Notes: generated from the letters alone by a model not told the origin. A DNA stretch of 64,000 nt from Paenibacillus harenae (GCF_030812415.1 NZ_JAUSST010000007.1:326648-390647), one strand, 5' to 3'. Numbered from the stretch's first letter, positions 26,493 through 36,237 are shown. Numbers and translations: made by a program.

Positions 26493-27641
26493 ATGCATCA
26501 ATTGCGGCGCGGAGACTCTGAAAAAGCTGATATGGAAGCCAAAGTATCCTACCTTGAACTTTTCTTTGACTTGGTATTTGTTTTCACCATTACTCAGGTA
26601 GCCCATTTAGTGATCGATGCACACTCCTTATTGGATGTGTTTAAAGCTATATTGGTTCTGACCGTAATTTGGTGGATGTATGGAGGATATGCTTGGCTGG
26701 CAAATAATATCGGAACAGACCGATTTATTTATAGGATGCTGATGTTTTGCGGTATGGCCGGCTTTCTTATTATGGCCATTAGTATTCCATCTATTTTCAG
26801 GGCGGGTGGCGCTCCGTTCGGCATCGCTTTTCTACTTGTTACGATCATTCATATTCTTCTATTCAAACATTCACCTCATGTAACATCGATCAAAGCAATT
26901 ACACACTTAGCTCCTTTTAACTTTTCAGCAGCTCTTTTGGTTCTTGCCTCCGGAATATTGAATACCTGGTATACATGGAGCTGGTGGTTGATGGTTGCAG
27001 CTGTTTTGGTTATTCTGAACGCTTCGTTTAAAAATCAAGGCGATAATTTTGTTATTAACACTCGGCATTTTGTTGAAAGGCACAGCTTGATTGTGCTCAT
27101 TGCGTTAGGAGAAACCATTTTGTCCATAGGGTTAGGTTCCAGCCATTTCATAATCAAATTCACTTTATTTGTGTCTATAATTTTGAGTTTGGCCATCGTC
27201 ATCACTTTATGGTGGAGTTATTTTCACATGGATACGATACTGGCTGAAGATTATATGTTGCAGGCATCGCTTGAGAAACGCGCTCGTTTGGCTATGCTGG
27301 CTTATTGGCATACTCATTTAATTATGATATCTGGCATTGTCATCTCTGCTTCAGGTATCGAAGTAGCCATTAAACACCTTAACGACGAATCGGTACACTC
27401 TTTTTCATGGTACTTAAATGGCGGCATTGCCTTATACCTTGTCGGGAGCGCCATATTCAGAAGATTGGTTCACATTGGACCAGTTGGAACGAGACTTGGA
27501 GCAGCCGCTCTATCTTTATTCATTCTTTTGTTCAACGCCTTCAGTTGGATGGGAACTTTACTAATGATGACAATTCAGATTTTAGTGTTAGCAGGAATGA
27601 TTGTAATCGAACAACACAAGTATAAAAAATTTTCTAATTAA
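26493..27641 (+). CDS. Low temperature requirement A (LtrA) family membrane protein
   Basis: This 382-residue protein has the family opening KVSYLELFFDLVFVFTITQV and about ten hydrophobic helices, with ETILSIGLGSS in the middle. LtrA was linked to growth of Listeria at low temperature; its biochemical role is not established. The ATG has GGTGGTG upstream. The downstream regulator gene starts 30 nt after its stop, so the two may be co-transcribed. The DNA here is more AT-rich than the core genes. Confidence 0.85.
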   Translation: MHQLRRGDSEKADMEAKVSYLELFFDLVFVFTITQVAHLVIDAHSLLDVFKAILVLTVIWWMYGGYAWLANNIGTDRFIYRMLMFCGMAGFLIMAISIPSIFRAGGAPFGIAFLLVTIIHILLFKHSPHVTSIKAITHLAPFNFSAALLVLASGILNTWYTWSWWLMVAAVLVILNASFKNQGDNFVINTRHFVERHSLIVLIALGETILSIGLGSSHFIIKFTLFVSIILSLAIVITLWWSYFHMDTILAEDYMLQASLEKRARLAMLAYWHTHLIMISGIVISASGIEVAIKHLNDESVHSFSWYLNGGIALYLVGSAIFRRLVHIGPVGTRLGAAALSLFILLFNAFSWMGTLLMMTIQILVLAGMIVIEQHKYKKFSN

Positions 27642-27671
27642 ATCCTCAGATTGGAGCAGGGCAGACAACTC

Positions 27672-28367
27672 ATGAAGGTTTTGATCATTGAAAATGATGT
27701 CGTCTTTGCCGATATGGTTCGAATGTATCTTGCCGAAGAAGACTTTACTGTACAAACCGCTTTTATGGCTCAGGACGGACTCATGTCATTTCATTCCTTT
27801 GCACCGGATGTTGTATTGCTCGCCCTCTCGCTTCCGGATGTGGACGGGATTACGTTGTGTAAAACTTTGCGACAGCAAGTGCAAACACCTATTATAGTTG
27901 TTTCTATCAATTCCAGAGCAAGTGAAATAATCAAGGCTTTTACTGCAGGGGCTGACGATTTCTTATCGAGACCCTTTGGTATGCAGGAATTGAAAGCAAG
28001 AATCATGATAGCGATCCGCAAATCAATGCAACCACCTTCTACGGAAAACGGTCCGGAAATTCCAGCAACTGAACATTTTCCGCAATTGCAATTGGACCCG
28101 GTTCGCCGGTCTATCTCGGTCAATGGTGATATGGTTCAGACAACATTTTCAGAATTCGAACTCTTGAAGGTTTTTTATCACCATCCATATCGAGTATTCA
28201 CACGCGATGAATTAATTACGATCATTCGAGGCATTGATTACCATGTTAATGAACGTTCCATCGACGTTCATATTGCGAATCTACGGAAGAAGATCGAGAG
28301 AGACCCCAAAAAGCCGAAATATATCCAAACGGTATGGGGTCTAGGCTATCGATTTGCAAAACCTTAA
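27672..28367 (+). CDS. OmpR-like regulator with degenerate receiver
   Basis: A 231-residue protein with receiver and winged-helix DNA-binding domains (FSEFELLKVFYHHPYRVFTR, VDVHIANLRKKIE-like pattern, YIQTVWGLGYRF). The receiver lacks key residues: the phospho-acceptor Asp of the LLDL position is Ala (residue 51, VVLLALSLPDVDG), the acidic pair is Glu-Asn (residues 7-8), and the conserved Lys is Arg (residue 100, FLSRPFG). It should not be controlled by phosphorylation in the usual way. No histidine kinase is nearby. The ATG at 27672 is preferred to a TTG at 27651, although both have weak ribosome sites. It lies 30 nt after LtrA. Confidence 0.88.
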   Translation: MKVLIIENDVVFADMVRMYLAEEDFTVQTAFMAQDGLMSFHSFAPDVVLLALSLPDVDGITLCKTLRQQVQTPIIVVSINSRASEIIKAFTAGADDFLSRPFGMQELKARIMIAIRKSMQPPSTENGPEIPATEHFPQLQLDPVRRSISVNGDMVQTTFSEFELLKVFYHHPYRVFTRDELITIIRGIDYHVNERSIDVHIANLRKKIERDPKKPKYIQTVWGLGYRFAKP

Positions 28368-28583
28368 ATTGTGTCAATTACAACTTAAAATTGCCCACCA
28401 ATCCTTGCAAAACTCCGCCATTAAAGTCCGATGATGATATTTCTTGCATGGATTCCAACGCGTTCTTCCGGGACGTTCCAATTAAATACGAATTGGAAAG
28501 CAAGAGTGCTCGAATCGAAATTCTCCGACTAACACTTTACTCGGCTCTTAAGTGGGAGAGGTGGGAAAGTTTGAAATATGGGA

Positions 28584-28615
28584 AGAACGGATAGTCCGTG
28601 ATTGCCATCCGTTCC
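28584..28615. terminator. Hairpin between convergent regulator genes
   Basis: GAACGGAT pairs with ATCCGTTC around a 16-nt loop, between the OmpR-like gene and the convergent AraC paralogue 2. No clear T run, so it is only a possible terminator. The rest of the gap 28368-28636 shows nothing recognisable. Confidence 0.35.
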
Positions 28616-28636
28616 GTCTTCGTCAAAAGATTTGAA

Positions 28637-29554
28637 TCAGAATTTAAGGGGAGCCCCATGATTGGGCTTTTGCAGGGGTTGCTTGCATGTGGATGGAGCC
28701 ACACCAAACCTCTCTTTAAATACCTTGGAAAAATGAGCCACACTCTCGAATCCTGTCGAAAAACAAACATCCGTAACGGATAAAGAGGTGCTAAGCAGCA
28801 TTTCTTTCGCGATATCCAACCGGCGATTACGGATCCAGCGTACAGGTGATGTTGTATTATAGATCGCTTGGAAATCTCGTTTAAAAGCTGATAAACTTCT
28901 GCCTGATAAGTAAGCAAGATCATTTAGCGAGACAGGGTTGGTTAAATTCTGCTCCACCACCTCCGTTATGCTCTTCCTCTTTGAATGCTTAAGCTGTAAA
29001 AACTGGAATATAAACTGTTCGTCAGCATCCGCAACATCAAACAATAATTCCAACAATTTCACTTTAATTAATCCATCCCTAATGTTATCGGGTTCCTTGA
29101 AATACGGTTTCAGTGAATAGATATAATTAATTAATCGTTCATTGACCGCTTTGACAGATACCGGTACTAACGCTGATGGATAGTTACTTTCGAGATATGC
29201 CATTTTGATAAATCCGGTGAGTAGCTCTTCTTTAAGAAAGAACATCATATAGTCCAAAACATAGTCAGATCCTTCTTCTCCCGATTTCTCATATTCAACC
29301 ATGATCGATTTCTGCAGCAGAACCATTTCATTCTTCCGTATGATATATTCCTGACTGCCGAATCTTACCGTATAGGTTCCCTCTAGTACAAACAAAAGCA
29401 GATGATCCTCCAAAAACATGGTTCCCTTTAAACCTTTTGTAAAGGTACAAGACTCTACGACTGTAAGTCCTTTCATCTTCAAGATCCCCTGATTAAGCGG
29501 TTCTCTGGCTAGACCGTGAGGAATCTTTATTACTTTTTCGGCTCGCAAAAACAA
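28637..29554 (-). CDS. AraC family transcriptional regulator (paralogue 2)
   Basis: A 305-residue duplicate of the regulator at 25029-25922, sharing MFLEDHLLLFVLEGTYTVRF, NEMVLLQKSIMVEYEKSG and SVTDVCFSTGFESVAHFSKV. The start is set at a TTG with AAGGAGG 8 nt before it (29554); this aligns exactly with the TTG start of paralogue 1, whereas the longer frame to 29578 would read through the ribosome site. The C terminus is longer by an unrelated tail (NHGAPLKF). The signal and target are unknown. Confidence 0.9.
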   Translation of the reverse strand: MFLRAEKVIKIPHGLAREPLNQGILKMKGLTVVESCTFTKGLKGTMFLEDHLLLFVLEGTYTVRFGSQEYIIRKNEMVLLQKSIMVEYEKSGEEGSDYVLDYMMFFLKEELLTGFIKMAYLESNYPSALVPVSVKAVNERLINYIYSLKPYFKEPDNIRDGLIKVKLLELLFDVADADEQFIFQFLQLKHSKRKSITEVVEQNLTNPVSLNDLAYLSGRSLSAFKRDFQAIYNTTSPVRWIRNRRLDIAKEMLLSTSLSVTDVCFSTGFESVAHFSKVFKERFGVAPSTCKQPLQKPNHGAPLKF

Positions 29555-29578
29555 CTGTATTTCCTCCTTATTGTTCAA

Positions 29579-30012
29579 CTGCTAGGAACGGATCCATGGT
29601 AACAAGGACCATACTTACGAGTAGTATGATCCTACCGCCTCCGCATTTATAAAATTCCACTCGTTAAGAAAATTTTCAGATGGAAAATCTAACTCTTGTG
29701 AGTTCTTCACTCAATGATCAGAGTCGCTTGGCAGCCAGCTCGTCTGCGGCCCACGGGCATACCCCGATTACCCTTGGTTGCTTACAGCAAGCACACCGGA
29801 CAATTTGAAAGAAATACAAACAGTCATAACAAATGTGACCAGGATGATCATATGAATAAAGACCTATTGAATCGATTCCAGGCGAAAAGCAGAATGAAGG
29901 TAACAAACTTAAGCGCCATCCACAGGTGAAGTTGCCCGGCGTATAACGATCGGAATTGAAAAACCGGAGTGCGAGCGCCCCCCGGTTCAATTGAATGTAT
30001 TCGATTTAGAAA
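29579..30012. other. Intergenic region without a recognised gene
   Basis: About 430 bp. Near the AraC start there is an inverted repeat CATACT...AGTATG (29610-29628), possibly an operator. Open frames on both strands over 29714-29990 show no recognisable protein. Otherwise nothing is seen. Confidence 0.4.
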
Positions 30013-30858
30013 TTAGACATCATCATGATCTGTACCTGTAATAACGTCATGCCATGCCTGTATATCTTTTTCAAAATTAGCCGTCTTTTCCCGGTATCTT
30101 TGCAGCGAATCCTTTCCAAGCGGCAAGTGTACCGGCGGCTTCTCCGCGTTTGCAACCTGTACGATTGCCTTGGCCAACTTGACGGGATCGCCCGGTTGTT
30201 TCTTATTTGCTTGGGTAGCAAATTTTCTCATTTCTCCTACCGTTTCCGCATAATCCGGAATGATGTTACCTGACCGCGTTAGCGACGCAGCATCCAGAAA
30301 TTCCGTACGGAAGAAGCCCGGGGCTACCACGGTCGCATGAATCCCAAGCGGAGCCAATTCCAATGCAAGTGACTCCGTCAATCCTTCAACAGCGAACTTC
30401 GTTGCACCATACACGCCCCATCCGATATAACCGCTCAATCCGCCAACTGACGAGATATTGATGATATGTCCAGAACGTCTTTGACGCATATGGGGCAGGA
30501 CCGCCCGGGTCACATTCAACAAGCCAAAAACGTTGGTTTCGAAGTTTTTCGTCACCTCTTCAGCAGTGGCTTCTTCAACGGCACTCAACAACCCAAACCC
30601 TGCATTATTGACAAGGACATCAATTTTGCCGAATTTCTGCACGGCTTGATTCGCAGTCGCTATCGCCTGTTGTTCATCGTTAATATCCAGAAGAACAACT
30701 TGAAGATTCTGCGGATTTCCTAATTTATCAGCTAAAGACTCCGCCGAACTCCGGACCGTTGCAACAACATTATCCCCGGTTTCCAACACAGCCTTCAGGA
30801 TTTCAAAACCAATGCCTCTTGCTGCCCCGGTGATAAACCAAACTTTTTGATTTGTCAT
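30013..30858 (-). CDS. SDR family oxidoreductase
   Basis: A 281-residue classic short-chain dehydrogenase with WFITGAARGIGFEILKAV (cofactor), the LDIND acidic turn, VLVNNAGFG, the Ser in IINISSVGG and GVYGATKFAVEGL (catalytic Tyr and Lys). PGFFRTEF follows. It belongs to the retinol dehydrogenase-like group that acts on varied alcohols and ketones. The ATG at 30858 has GAAGGAAG just upstream and is chosen over one 18 nt earlier. It follows the quinone reductase gene by 22 nt and is probably in its operon. Confidence 0.9.
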   Translation of the reverse strand: MTNQKVWFITGAARGIGFEILKAVLETGDNVVATVRSSAESLADKLGNPQNLQVVLLDINDEQQAIATANQAVQKFGKIDVLVNNAGFGLLSAVEEATAEEVTKNFETNVFGLLNVTRAVLPHMRQRRSGHIINISSVGGLSGYIGWGVYGATKFAVEGLTESLALELAPLGIHATVVAPGFFRTEFLDAASLTRSGNIIPDYAETVGEMRKFATQANKKQPGDPVKLAKAIVQVANAEKPPVHLPLGKDSLQRYREKTANFEKDIQAWHDVITGTDHDDV

Positions 30859-30880
30859 ATTGCTTCCTTCTTCCATTGTT

Positions 30881-31444
30881 TTATTTTTGCAGTACGTTAT
30901 CTGCTTGGAACCTCATAATCTCATCAGTAAGCAGATATTCTGCATATTGCCGAGAGTTCGATATTAATTCTTCCTCGCTTTTATCATCGGTATCAAAGAT
31001 CGTGAAAGGCCTCAAGAAGTCGGTTTCGATTAAATTACTCGTAGCATGGAAAGGGCTAAGGAGCTCATGAATCGTATAAAGATCACCGCCTCCAGGCCGA
31101 TAATCAATTTCCGAGCCACCTATAGAAATTGCCAACCCAAGTTCCTTCCCTCGCAGCTTTCCACCTTTCGATGTATAGCCCCAACCGTAAGTCAGGACAT
31201 CATCCAACCACTTCTTGAGAAGCGGAGGTGAACTATACCAATAAAACGGAAACTGGAAAATGATCCGATCATGCTTTTCCGCAAGTTCTTGTTCTGTTTG
31301 AACATCAATCCGCCAATCTGGATAGGATGCATATAAATCATGCACGGTAATCTGATCCGGATACTTCTTTACTTCCTCAATCCAAGCCTTGTTCACTCGA
31401 GATTTGCCCATATTAGGATGAGCGACTAGTACCAACGTCTTCAC
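30881..31444 (-). CDS. Flavodoxin-fold NAD(P)H oxidoreductase (KefF/YwrO-like)
   Basis: A 187-residue FMN enzyme of the NAD(P)H dehydrogenase (quinone) family. The features are LVLVAHPNMGKSRVNKAW at the N terminus, YPDWRIDVQTEQE, the flavin-binding IIFQFPFYWYSSPPLLKKWL and GWGYTSKGGKL. Such enzymes reduce quinones by two electrons and may regulate ion channels of the Kef type. It is the first gene of a two-gene unit with the downstream SDR. Confidence 0.92.
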   Translation of the reverse strand: MKTLVLVAHPNMGKSRVNKAWIEEVKKYPDQITVHDLYASYPDWRIDVQTEQELAEKHDRIIFQFPFYWYSSPPLLKKWLDDVLTYGWGYTSKGGKLRGKELGLAISIGGSEIDYRPGGGDLYTIHELLSPFHATSNLIETDFLRPFTIFDTDDKSEEELISNSRQYAEYLLTDEIMRFQADNVLQK

Positions 31445-32145
31445 GATTACCCCCTCCTATTCTCTGGTTACTTCTTCAGTATTTGCCTTGTACATATTGT
31501 TTATGAATTCCGGATGATGTATTGACTTTAACGTATATTTGGGCTTTTCGCTTTTCTGTAAGGTCCGATATATTTGTTCATTTAGCTCATGTCCGTTTTA
31601 GAAAAGAAAAATGCACCCGCTAGAATTCCATTGGATAAACCAGGGTGGTTATTCCAATGTCCATTCTAGGGGTCCACATATGACAACGCTTGCAAATGAT
31701 ACGGATCTCCACTGTAAGCGCTTTTTCTTTGATAAATCTCCGTACAATAAAAAGAAGCAGAACCTTGCGGTCCTCCCCATCGATCGAAATTCATTGATAT
31801 TCACATTTAAAGTTTGAGAATTCAGAGGTTATAAATATAAACGTCCAGCCCGTGCGATCGCGGCTCGAGGTCGGACCTGCGTCTGATTGCTTAAACTTCA
31901 TAGTAAGAGCGCCTCCTTGATGTGTTGTCGACAAACCCATCATACCGAGGCGCTCCTTATTCCATTTTTTACATAATGTCATCAATCTTTCGGACACAGT
32001 TTGATGAGCTGTGTCGATGACGTCGCTCCAAGCTGCACACTGTCTAACCGAAGCCATTGTCGGTATGGAACTTTCCGGTCACTACTGGCTTAACGTTCCA
32101 ATACATTCACCTTCCAATCAGAATTGAATCAATGTCGTAAGCGAG
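31445..32145. other. Gap with a cre-like site and possible transposase remnant
   Basis: About 700 bp with no convincing gene. TGTAAGCGCTTTTT at 31713-31726 is close to a cre site (last two bases differ). On the minus strand, AAGGAGG near 31915 precedes an ATG and MKFKQSD, an opening I associate with IS110-type transposases, but the frame then loses any likeness. GAGCGCCTC and GAGGCGCTC form an inverted repeat at about 31907-31955 around that ribosome site. I read the stretch as debris of a lost mobile element (weak). Confidence 0.3.
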
Positions 32146-33945
32146 TTAGCTCTTATAATAATAGTTCGGAATGACTTCCCACCGTTTCCTCAGCTCATGC
32201 GCCGCTAATTTCGGCTTGCGGTCACGCGTAAATATCCCTTTTTTGTTCCCTTGAACGCGAAAGATGCCTTGACTGGTGCTGAAATCGGCAAAGTTCCATA
32301 CATGTTCGCCGACAAAGTTGCTGCACTCGTCGAATACCTCATGATTCGCCTGTAAAAATTCGGACTGAAATTCCTCGGTAAACATGACGGGATCAACATC
32401 GTGGAAGCCTGCGATCGTATCCGCGCCATATTCCGTCATGATGATTGGTTTCTCTGGACAGCGTTGCCGCCACCCTTCGAACTCCTGGCGGAGTCTCGAT
32501 TTCGCGATCTCCCATTCCCCGCCTTCGACGTACCAGCCGTAATACCGATTCAAGCAGAGAACGTCAACCAGATCCGATACCTTACAATGCTCCGGGCTCC
32601 CTTCTTGAAGCGTTACCACGGTGACGGGGCGTCCTTGCGGATCGCATTCCTTCGCATATCGGAGCAACGGCTCGAAGTACTCGCGCGCTCCTTCCTCAGA
32701 AGTTGCAGGCTCGTTGGCGATAGACCACATGACAACGCATGCATGGTTCTTGTCTCGTGCAATTAGTTCGCGAATTGCTTCCCGGTGCGCTTCATGGGTT
32801 CTCAGCTCTTTCCACGTGTCCCGTCTCTTCCCACCCGATAGAGTTGGAATAAAATTCAAGTGCAGACCGACGGCCGCCACCTCGTCGATAACTACGAATC
32901 CTTCCTTGTCGGCCAGTCTCATGATTTCTTCCGAGTATGGATAATGGGACGTACGGAACGAATTGGCGCCAATCCACTTCATCAATCGAAAATCCATAAC
33001 ATTCGCCGCCTCGTTGATGCCGCGTCCATGAATCGGCGAATCTTCGTGTTTGCCGAAGCCTTTGAAGTAGAACGGTTTGCCGTTGATTAGGAACTTGCCG
33101 CCAGTCACTTCCACAGTCCGGATGCCAAAGGGTTGATCATACTCGTCGATGATCTCTCCGCCTTGAACCAGCTCGACCTTTAAAGTATACAAATAAGCAT
33201 TCATAGGCTCCCAAAGCTTAGCCTCCGCCAGCAAGAAACTCCCTTGCATCCCTTCTCTCTGGGCAACGACGGCTCCCGCTTCATCCAGGATGTTGACACG
33301 CACGTCGGACTCGCCGACGATGTCAACCTTGTAGCTCACTTCCGCGGAGCCGTCATCCTTGACGCTCGATATAATCTGTACATCTTGTGTATAGCTCCAA
33401 GGCGTCGTGTAGATCTTCACTGGACGATGAAGCCCCGCATAGTTAAAGAAATCGAAATTGGGATTATTCCGAGCGACTTTGCCCAAACCTTCAATCTCGC
33501 GCTCCACGAAATGTCCCACGGGCAGAGTCGATTCATCCAAAATATTATTGACGGCAACTGTCAGCCTATTTTTATGCGGTAGCAGATGGCCGTTCAGTTC
33601 CACTTCGAACGGTGTAAAACCGCCCGTATGCTCCACCGCCAACGTTCCGTTGACATACACCTTCGCTTCATGGGTTGCCGAGCTGAACCGAAGAACGATT
33701 CGCTGCGAGGTAAGCGCCTTCGGAATTATAATTTCCCTTTCGTACCAAACCCAACCTACATGATTTCGAATTTCGGCGTTCACGCCGACATCGTTGTATG
33801 AAGATGGAACAGCCATCGCAATCGCGCCGCTTAGCGGCTGCAGCTGCCATCCTTCCTGTAATCCGATCCCGGGATCGATTTTAAAATTCCAAATGCCGGA
33901 CAAATCGATAACGCAGCGAGAAGACGTATTGATGGGGTATAACAT
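32146..33945 (-). CDS. uidA: Beta-glucuronidase (GH2)
   Basis: A 599-residue cytoplasmic GH2 enzyme that hydrolyses beta-D-glucuronides. The order is sugar-binding jelly roll (LSGIWNFKID, GWVWYERE), Ig-like sandwich, and TIM barrel. The acid/base Glu is in MWSIANEPA and the nucleophile in IIMTEYGADTIAG. The Asn-Lys element that selects the glucuronate carboxylate is present (GNKKGIFTRDRKPK), so this is a true glucuronidase and not a galactosidase. The ATG at 33945 has GGAG 8 nt upstream; a GTG nine bases earlier has no room for a ribosome site. It is the last gene of a transporter operon. Confidence 0.95.
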   Translation of the reverse strand: MLYPINTSSRCVIDLSGIWNFKIDPGIGLQEGWQLQPLSGAIAMAVPSSYNDVGVNAEIRNHVGWVWYEREIIIPKALTSQRIVLRFSSATHEAKVYVNGTLAVEHTGGFTPFEVELNGHLLPHKNRLTVAVNNILDESTLPVGHFVEREIEGLGKVARNNPNFDFFNYAGLHRPVKIYTTPWSYTQDVQIISSVKDDGSAEVSYKVDIVGESDVRVNILDEAGAVVAQREGMQGSFLLAEAKLWEPMNAYLYTLKVELVQGGEIIDEYDQPFGIRTVEVTGGKFLINGKPFYFKGFGKHEDSPIHGRGINEAANVMDFRLMKWIGANSFRTSHYPYSEEIMRLADKEGFVVIDEVAAVGLHLNFIPTLSGGKRRDTWKELRTHEAHREAIRELIARDKNHACVVMWSIANEPATSEEGAREYFEPLLRYAKECDPQGRPVTVVTLQEGSPEHCKVSDLVDVLCLNRYYGWYVEGGEWEIAKSRLRQEFEGWRQRCPEKPIIMTEYGADTIAGFHDVDPVMFTEEFQSEFLQANHEVFDECSNFVGEHVWNFADFSTSQGIFRVQGNKKGIFTRDRKPKLAAHELRKRWEVIPNYYYKS

Positions 33946-34013
33946 CCTTATCACTCCTCATCATGAATAATAGATGTACAGCGCGAATACCCACCCGCGC
34001 TGTACAAAACCTT

Positions 34014-35366
34014 TTACTGCTTGGAATCAATAATTTTTTGAACCTTTTCTTGCGTGTTGCGAATCGTCGTATCAATGTCGCCGCCGGATAACATCAGATT
34101 ATCGAACTCCTCCAAGAACACCTTTTCTAACTCCGCATGGTACGGAACAGCGACAGCAGCGGTGGTCTGCTTCGTGTTTTCGAGAACGTACATCAAGGAC
34201 TCCTTATCGATCATTTCAGGCGTTTTCGTGCCTGCAATGATGTTGTCTACAACTTCACTCAGATCGGTTTTTTTCCACGAAGGGAAGTTCTTGCCTTGCA
34301 AGACGATCCCTTCCGTTGTGAACCAGCGGATAAAGGTGTAAGCTGCTTCTTTATGCTTGGATTTGCTGTATATGCCAAACACATCGCCGCCGACGTTGGC
34401 AGAGATCGGATCCCCTTCGTTCATCGTCGGGAATGGAGCGAACACGGTTTTGAATGTTGCAGGTACTTGCTCCGTTCCCCCTGCTTCCGGCACCAAGAAC
34501 GATGCCATCGGAATCATGCTCGTATCTTGGTTAAAGTATTGTGGACGGTAATTCAACTTTTGGCTCACAATTTCCGAGTAAGGCGTCGCCGATCCTTCTT
34601 GTTCTCCTTGCAGACGAATCTCCAGCGACTTCCTTATAGCAGGAGTATCGATATTTGCTTTCAAGCCATCGTCCGTCGTGAGATTCGCTCCGGTGGAGGA
34701 TTGCCCCATATTCTGAATGAAATAACCGAACTGAATCCAGCTGTGGAAGTAGGTGCCGTATTGCGTTTTGCCGTTTGCCGTCGTCGTCATCGCCTTGGCA
34801 TACTCCATATACTGGTCCCAGGTCCATTCCTTCGGAAGCTCCAGTCCCGCTTCCTGGAGACGATTCTCGTTGATGAATACCATCGGCGTAGAAAGCTTGC
34901 CTGGCAAACCATATGTCACATCTTCAATGCGTGTGTCCGCGGAGTACTCGTCCGCCAGAGAGACGCCATCCTTCTCTAAATACGTATCGATTGGCTCTAA
35001 CAAACCGAGCTCGGCGCGCTGACTGAGAAAGGCCATGTTACTAAACATAAGAACATCCAAGTCATCGCCAGAAGCCGCGGCCAAATCCAGTTTTTTATAA
35101 TATTCGTTCGAGTTGTTGTCTTCCGCGGAGTGGAACTCCACTTTGATATCGGGATGTTTCTTCTCGAACTCCTGGATTACGAGATCCCAATTATCGGCTT
35201 TCTTCGGATACCAAGTATGCAATTTAATCGTGACTGCCCCGTCTGAAGATCCATTGCCTACCGTCTCCTCTGCAGGACTATTGCCGCCTGTCCCAGAGCA
35301 TGCTGTTGTTGCTAGCGCTACCAAAGCTGAAACGACAAGCGCCTGATTCCATTTCTTCTTCAACAT
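34014..35366 (-). CDS. Extracellular sugar-binding lipoprotein (MalE-like)
   Basis: A 450-residue solute-binding protein with a lipoprotein signal (ALVVSALVALATTACSGT, lipobox Cys about 23) and the family pattern VTIKLHTWYPKKADNWDLVI and EFEKKHPDIKVEFHSAEDNN. It delivers an oligosaccharide or glucuronide to the two permeases encoded upstream. It lies between the permeases and beta-glucuronidase, which suggests glucuronides as cargo (inference). Confidence 0.92.
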   Translation of the reverse strand: MLKKKWNQALVVSALVALATTACSGTGGNSPAEETVGNGSSDGAVTIKLHTWYPKKADNWDLVIQEFEKKHPDIKVEFHSAEDNNSNEYYKKLDLAAASGDDLDVLMFSNMAFLSQRAELGLLEPIDTYLEKDGVSLADEYSADTRIEDVTYGLPGKLSTPMVFINENRLQEAGLELPKEWTWDQYMEYAKAMTTTANGKTQYGTYFHSWIQFGYFIQNMGQSSTGANLTTDDGLKANIDTPAIRKSLEIRLQGEQEGSATPYSEIVSQKLNYRPQYFNQDTSMIPMASFLVPEAGGTEQVPATFKTVFAPFPTMNEGDPISANVGGDVFGIYSKSKHKEAAYTFIRWFTTEGIVLQGKNFPSWKKTDLSEVVDNIIAGTKTPEMIDKESLMYVLENTKQTTAAVAVPYHAELEKVFLEEFDNLMLSGGDIDTTIRNTQEKVQKIIDSKQ

Positions 35367-35393
35367 AGAAATTCCCCCTTGAACAATAGTTAT

Positions 35394-36224
35394 CTATCCT
35401 TTGACACTTCCCGAGGCCACACCTTCAATAACTTGTTTCTGGCCTACGATGAAGATGATCAACAGCGGCAAGATTGCGGAAACGGCTCCCGCCATCATAA
35501 GCGAATAAAATTCGCCGTTAAAATCGGCAAACTTCCGAATCCCCAATTGAAGCGTGAACAAGGCATCCGAGCGCAGGAAAATAAGAGGATTCTGATAATC
35601 GTTCCATGTCCAGATGAAACGCAGGATCATATAAGTCGCAAGCGCCGGCTTGACTAACGGCAGCCCTATCCGGAAGAAAATAATCCAATGATTCGCGCCG
35701 TCGATCCGCGCAGATTCGATAATTTCATTATGGACGCTCATGAAGAACTGGCGCAGCAAGAACGTGCCAAGTACTCCCGATGCCGCAAGCAATACAAGAC
35801 CCAGGTGGCTATCGAACAGACCAAGCCAACGAAACATCATAAATTGCGGAACAAGGATCGCCTGATGAGGAATCATATAAGTAGCCAGCACTAAGATAAA
35901 CATAGCTTCCCGGCCTTTGAAGTTCACCTTGGAAAATCCGTAAGCGGCCATAGCAGAGATGACTAACGACAATGCGGTCGCCATCAACGTCACTTTAATG
36001 CTATTCAAATAATAAAGAGTGAATGGAACGGTACCTGACCAGACTTGCGTGTAATTTTCTAGCATGTTCCATGATTTTGGAATCCATTGTATCGGGTATG
36101 TCATGACCTCCAATTCAGGCTTGAACGAGGCCGATAACATCCATATGAATGGCAGGATAAATAATATCCCGGCGATTCCCATTAAAGCCGTGACGAACAG
36201 GCGGCTCGCGCGGACGGATTGCAT
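35394..36224 (-). CDS. Sugar ABC transporter permease, MalG type
   Basis: A 276-residue membrane protein with six helices and the EAA loop HNEIIESARIDGANHWIIFF followed by RIGLPLVKPALAT. It ends with IEGVASGSVKG, as MalG-type permeases do. It pairs with the MalF-type permease 13 bp upstream. No ATPase gene is in the operon. Confidence 0.93.
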   Translation of the reverse strand: MQSVRASRLFVTALMGIAGILFILPFIWMLSASFKPELEVMTYPIQWIPKSWNMLENYTQVWSGTVPFTLYYLNSIKVTLMATALSLVISAMAAYGFSKVNFKGREAMFILVLATYMIPHQAILVPQFMMFRWLGLFDSHLGLVLLAASGVLGTFLLRQFFMSVHNEIIESARIDGANHWIIFFRIGLPLVKPALATYMILRFIWTWNDYQNPLIFLRSDALFTLQLGIRKFADFNGEFYSLMMAGAVSAILPLLIIFIVGQKQVIEGVASGSVKG

Positions 36225-36237
36225 ATGTGTATTCCCC

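Noticed and set aside
28334..28594. An 86-codon plus-strand gene after the OmpR-like regulator
   Set aside because: It starts inside the regulator gene in another frame, has no ribosome site and no recognisable sequence.
31791..32057. An 88-codon minus-strand gene
   Set aside because: No domain and no continuous likeness to a protein; only the MKFKQSD start is suggestive, so it is treated as debris.
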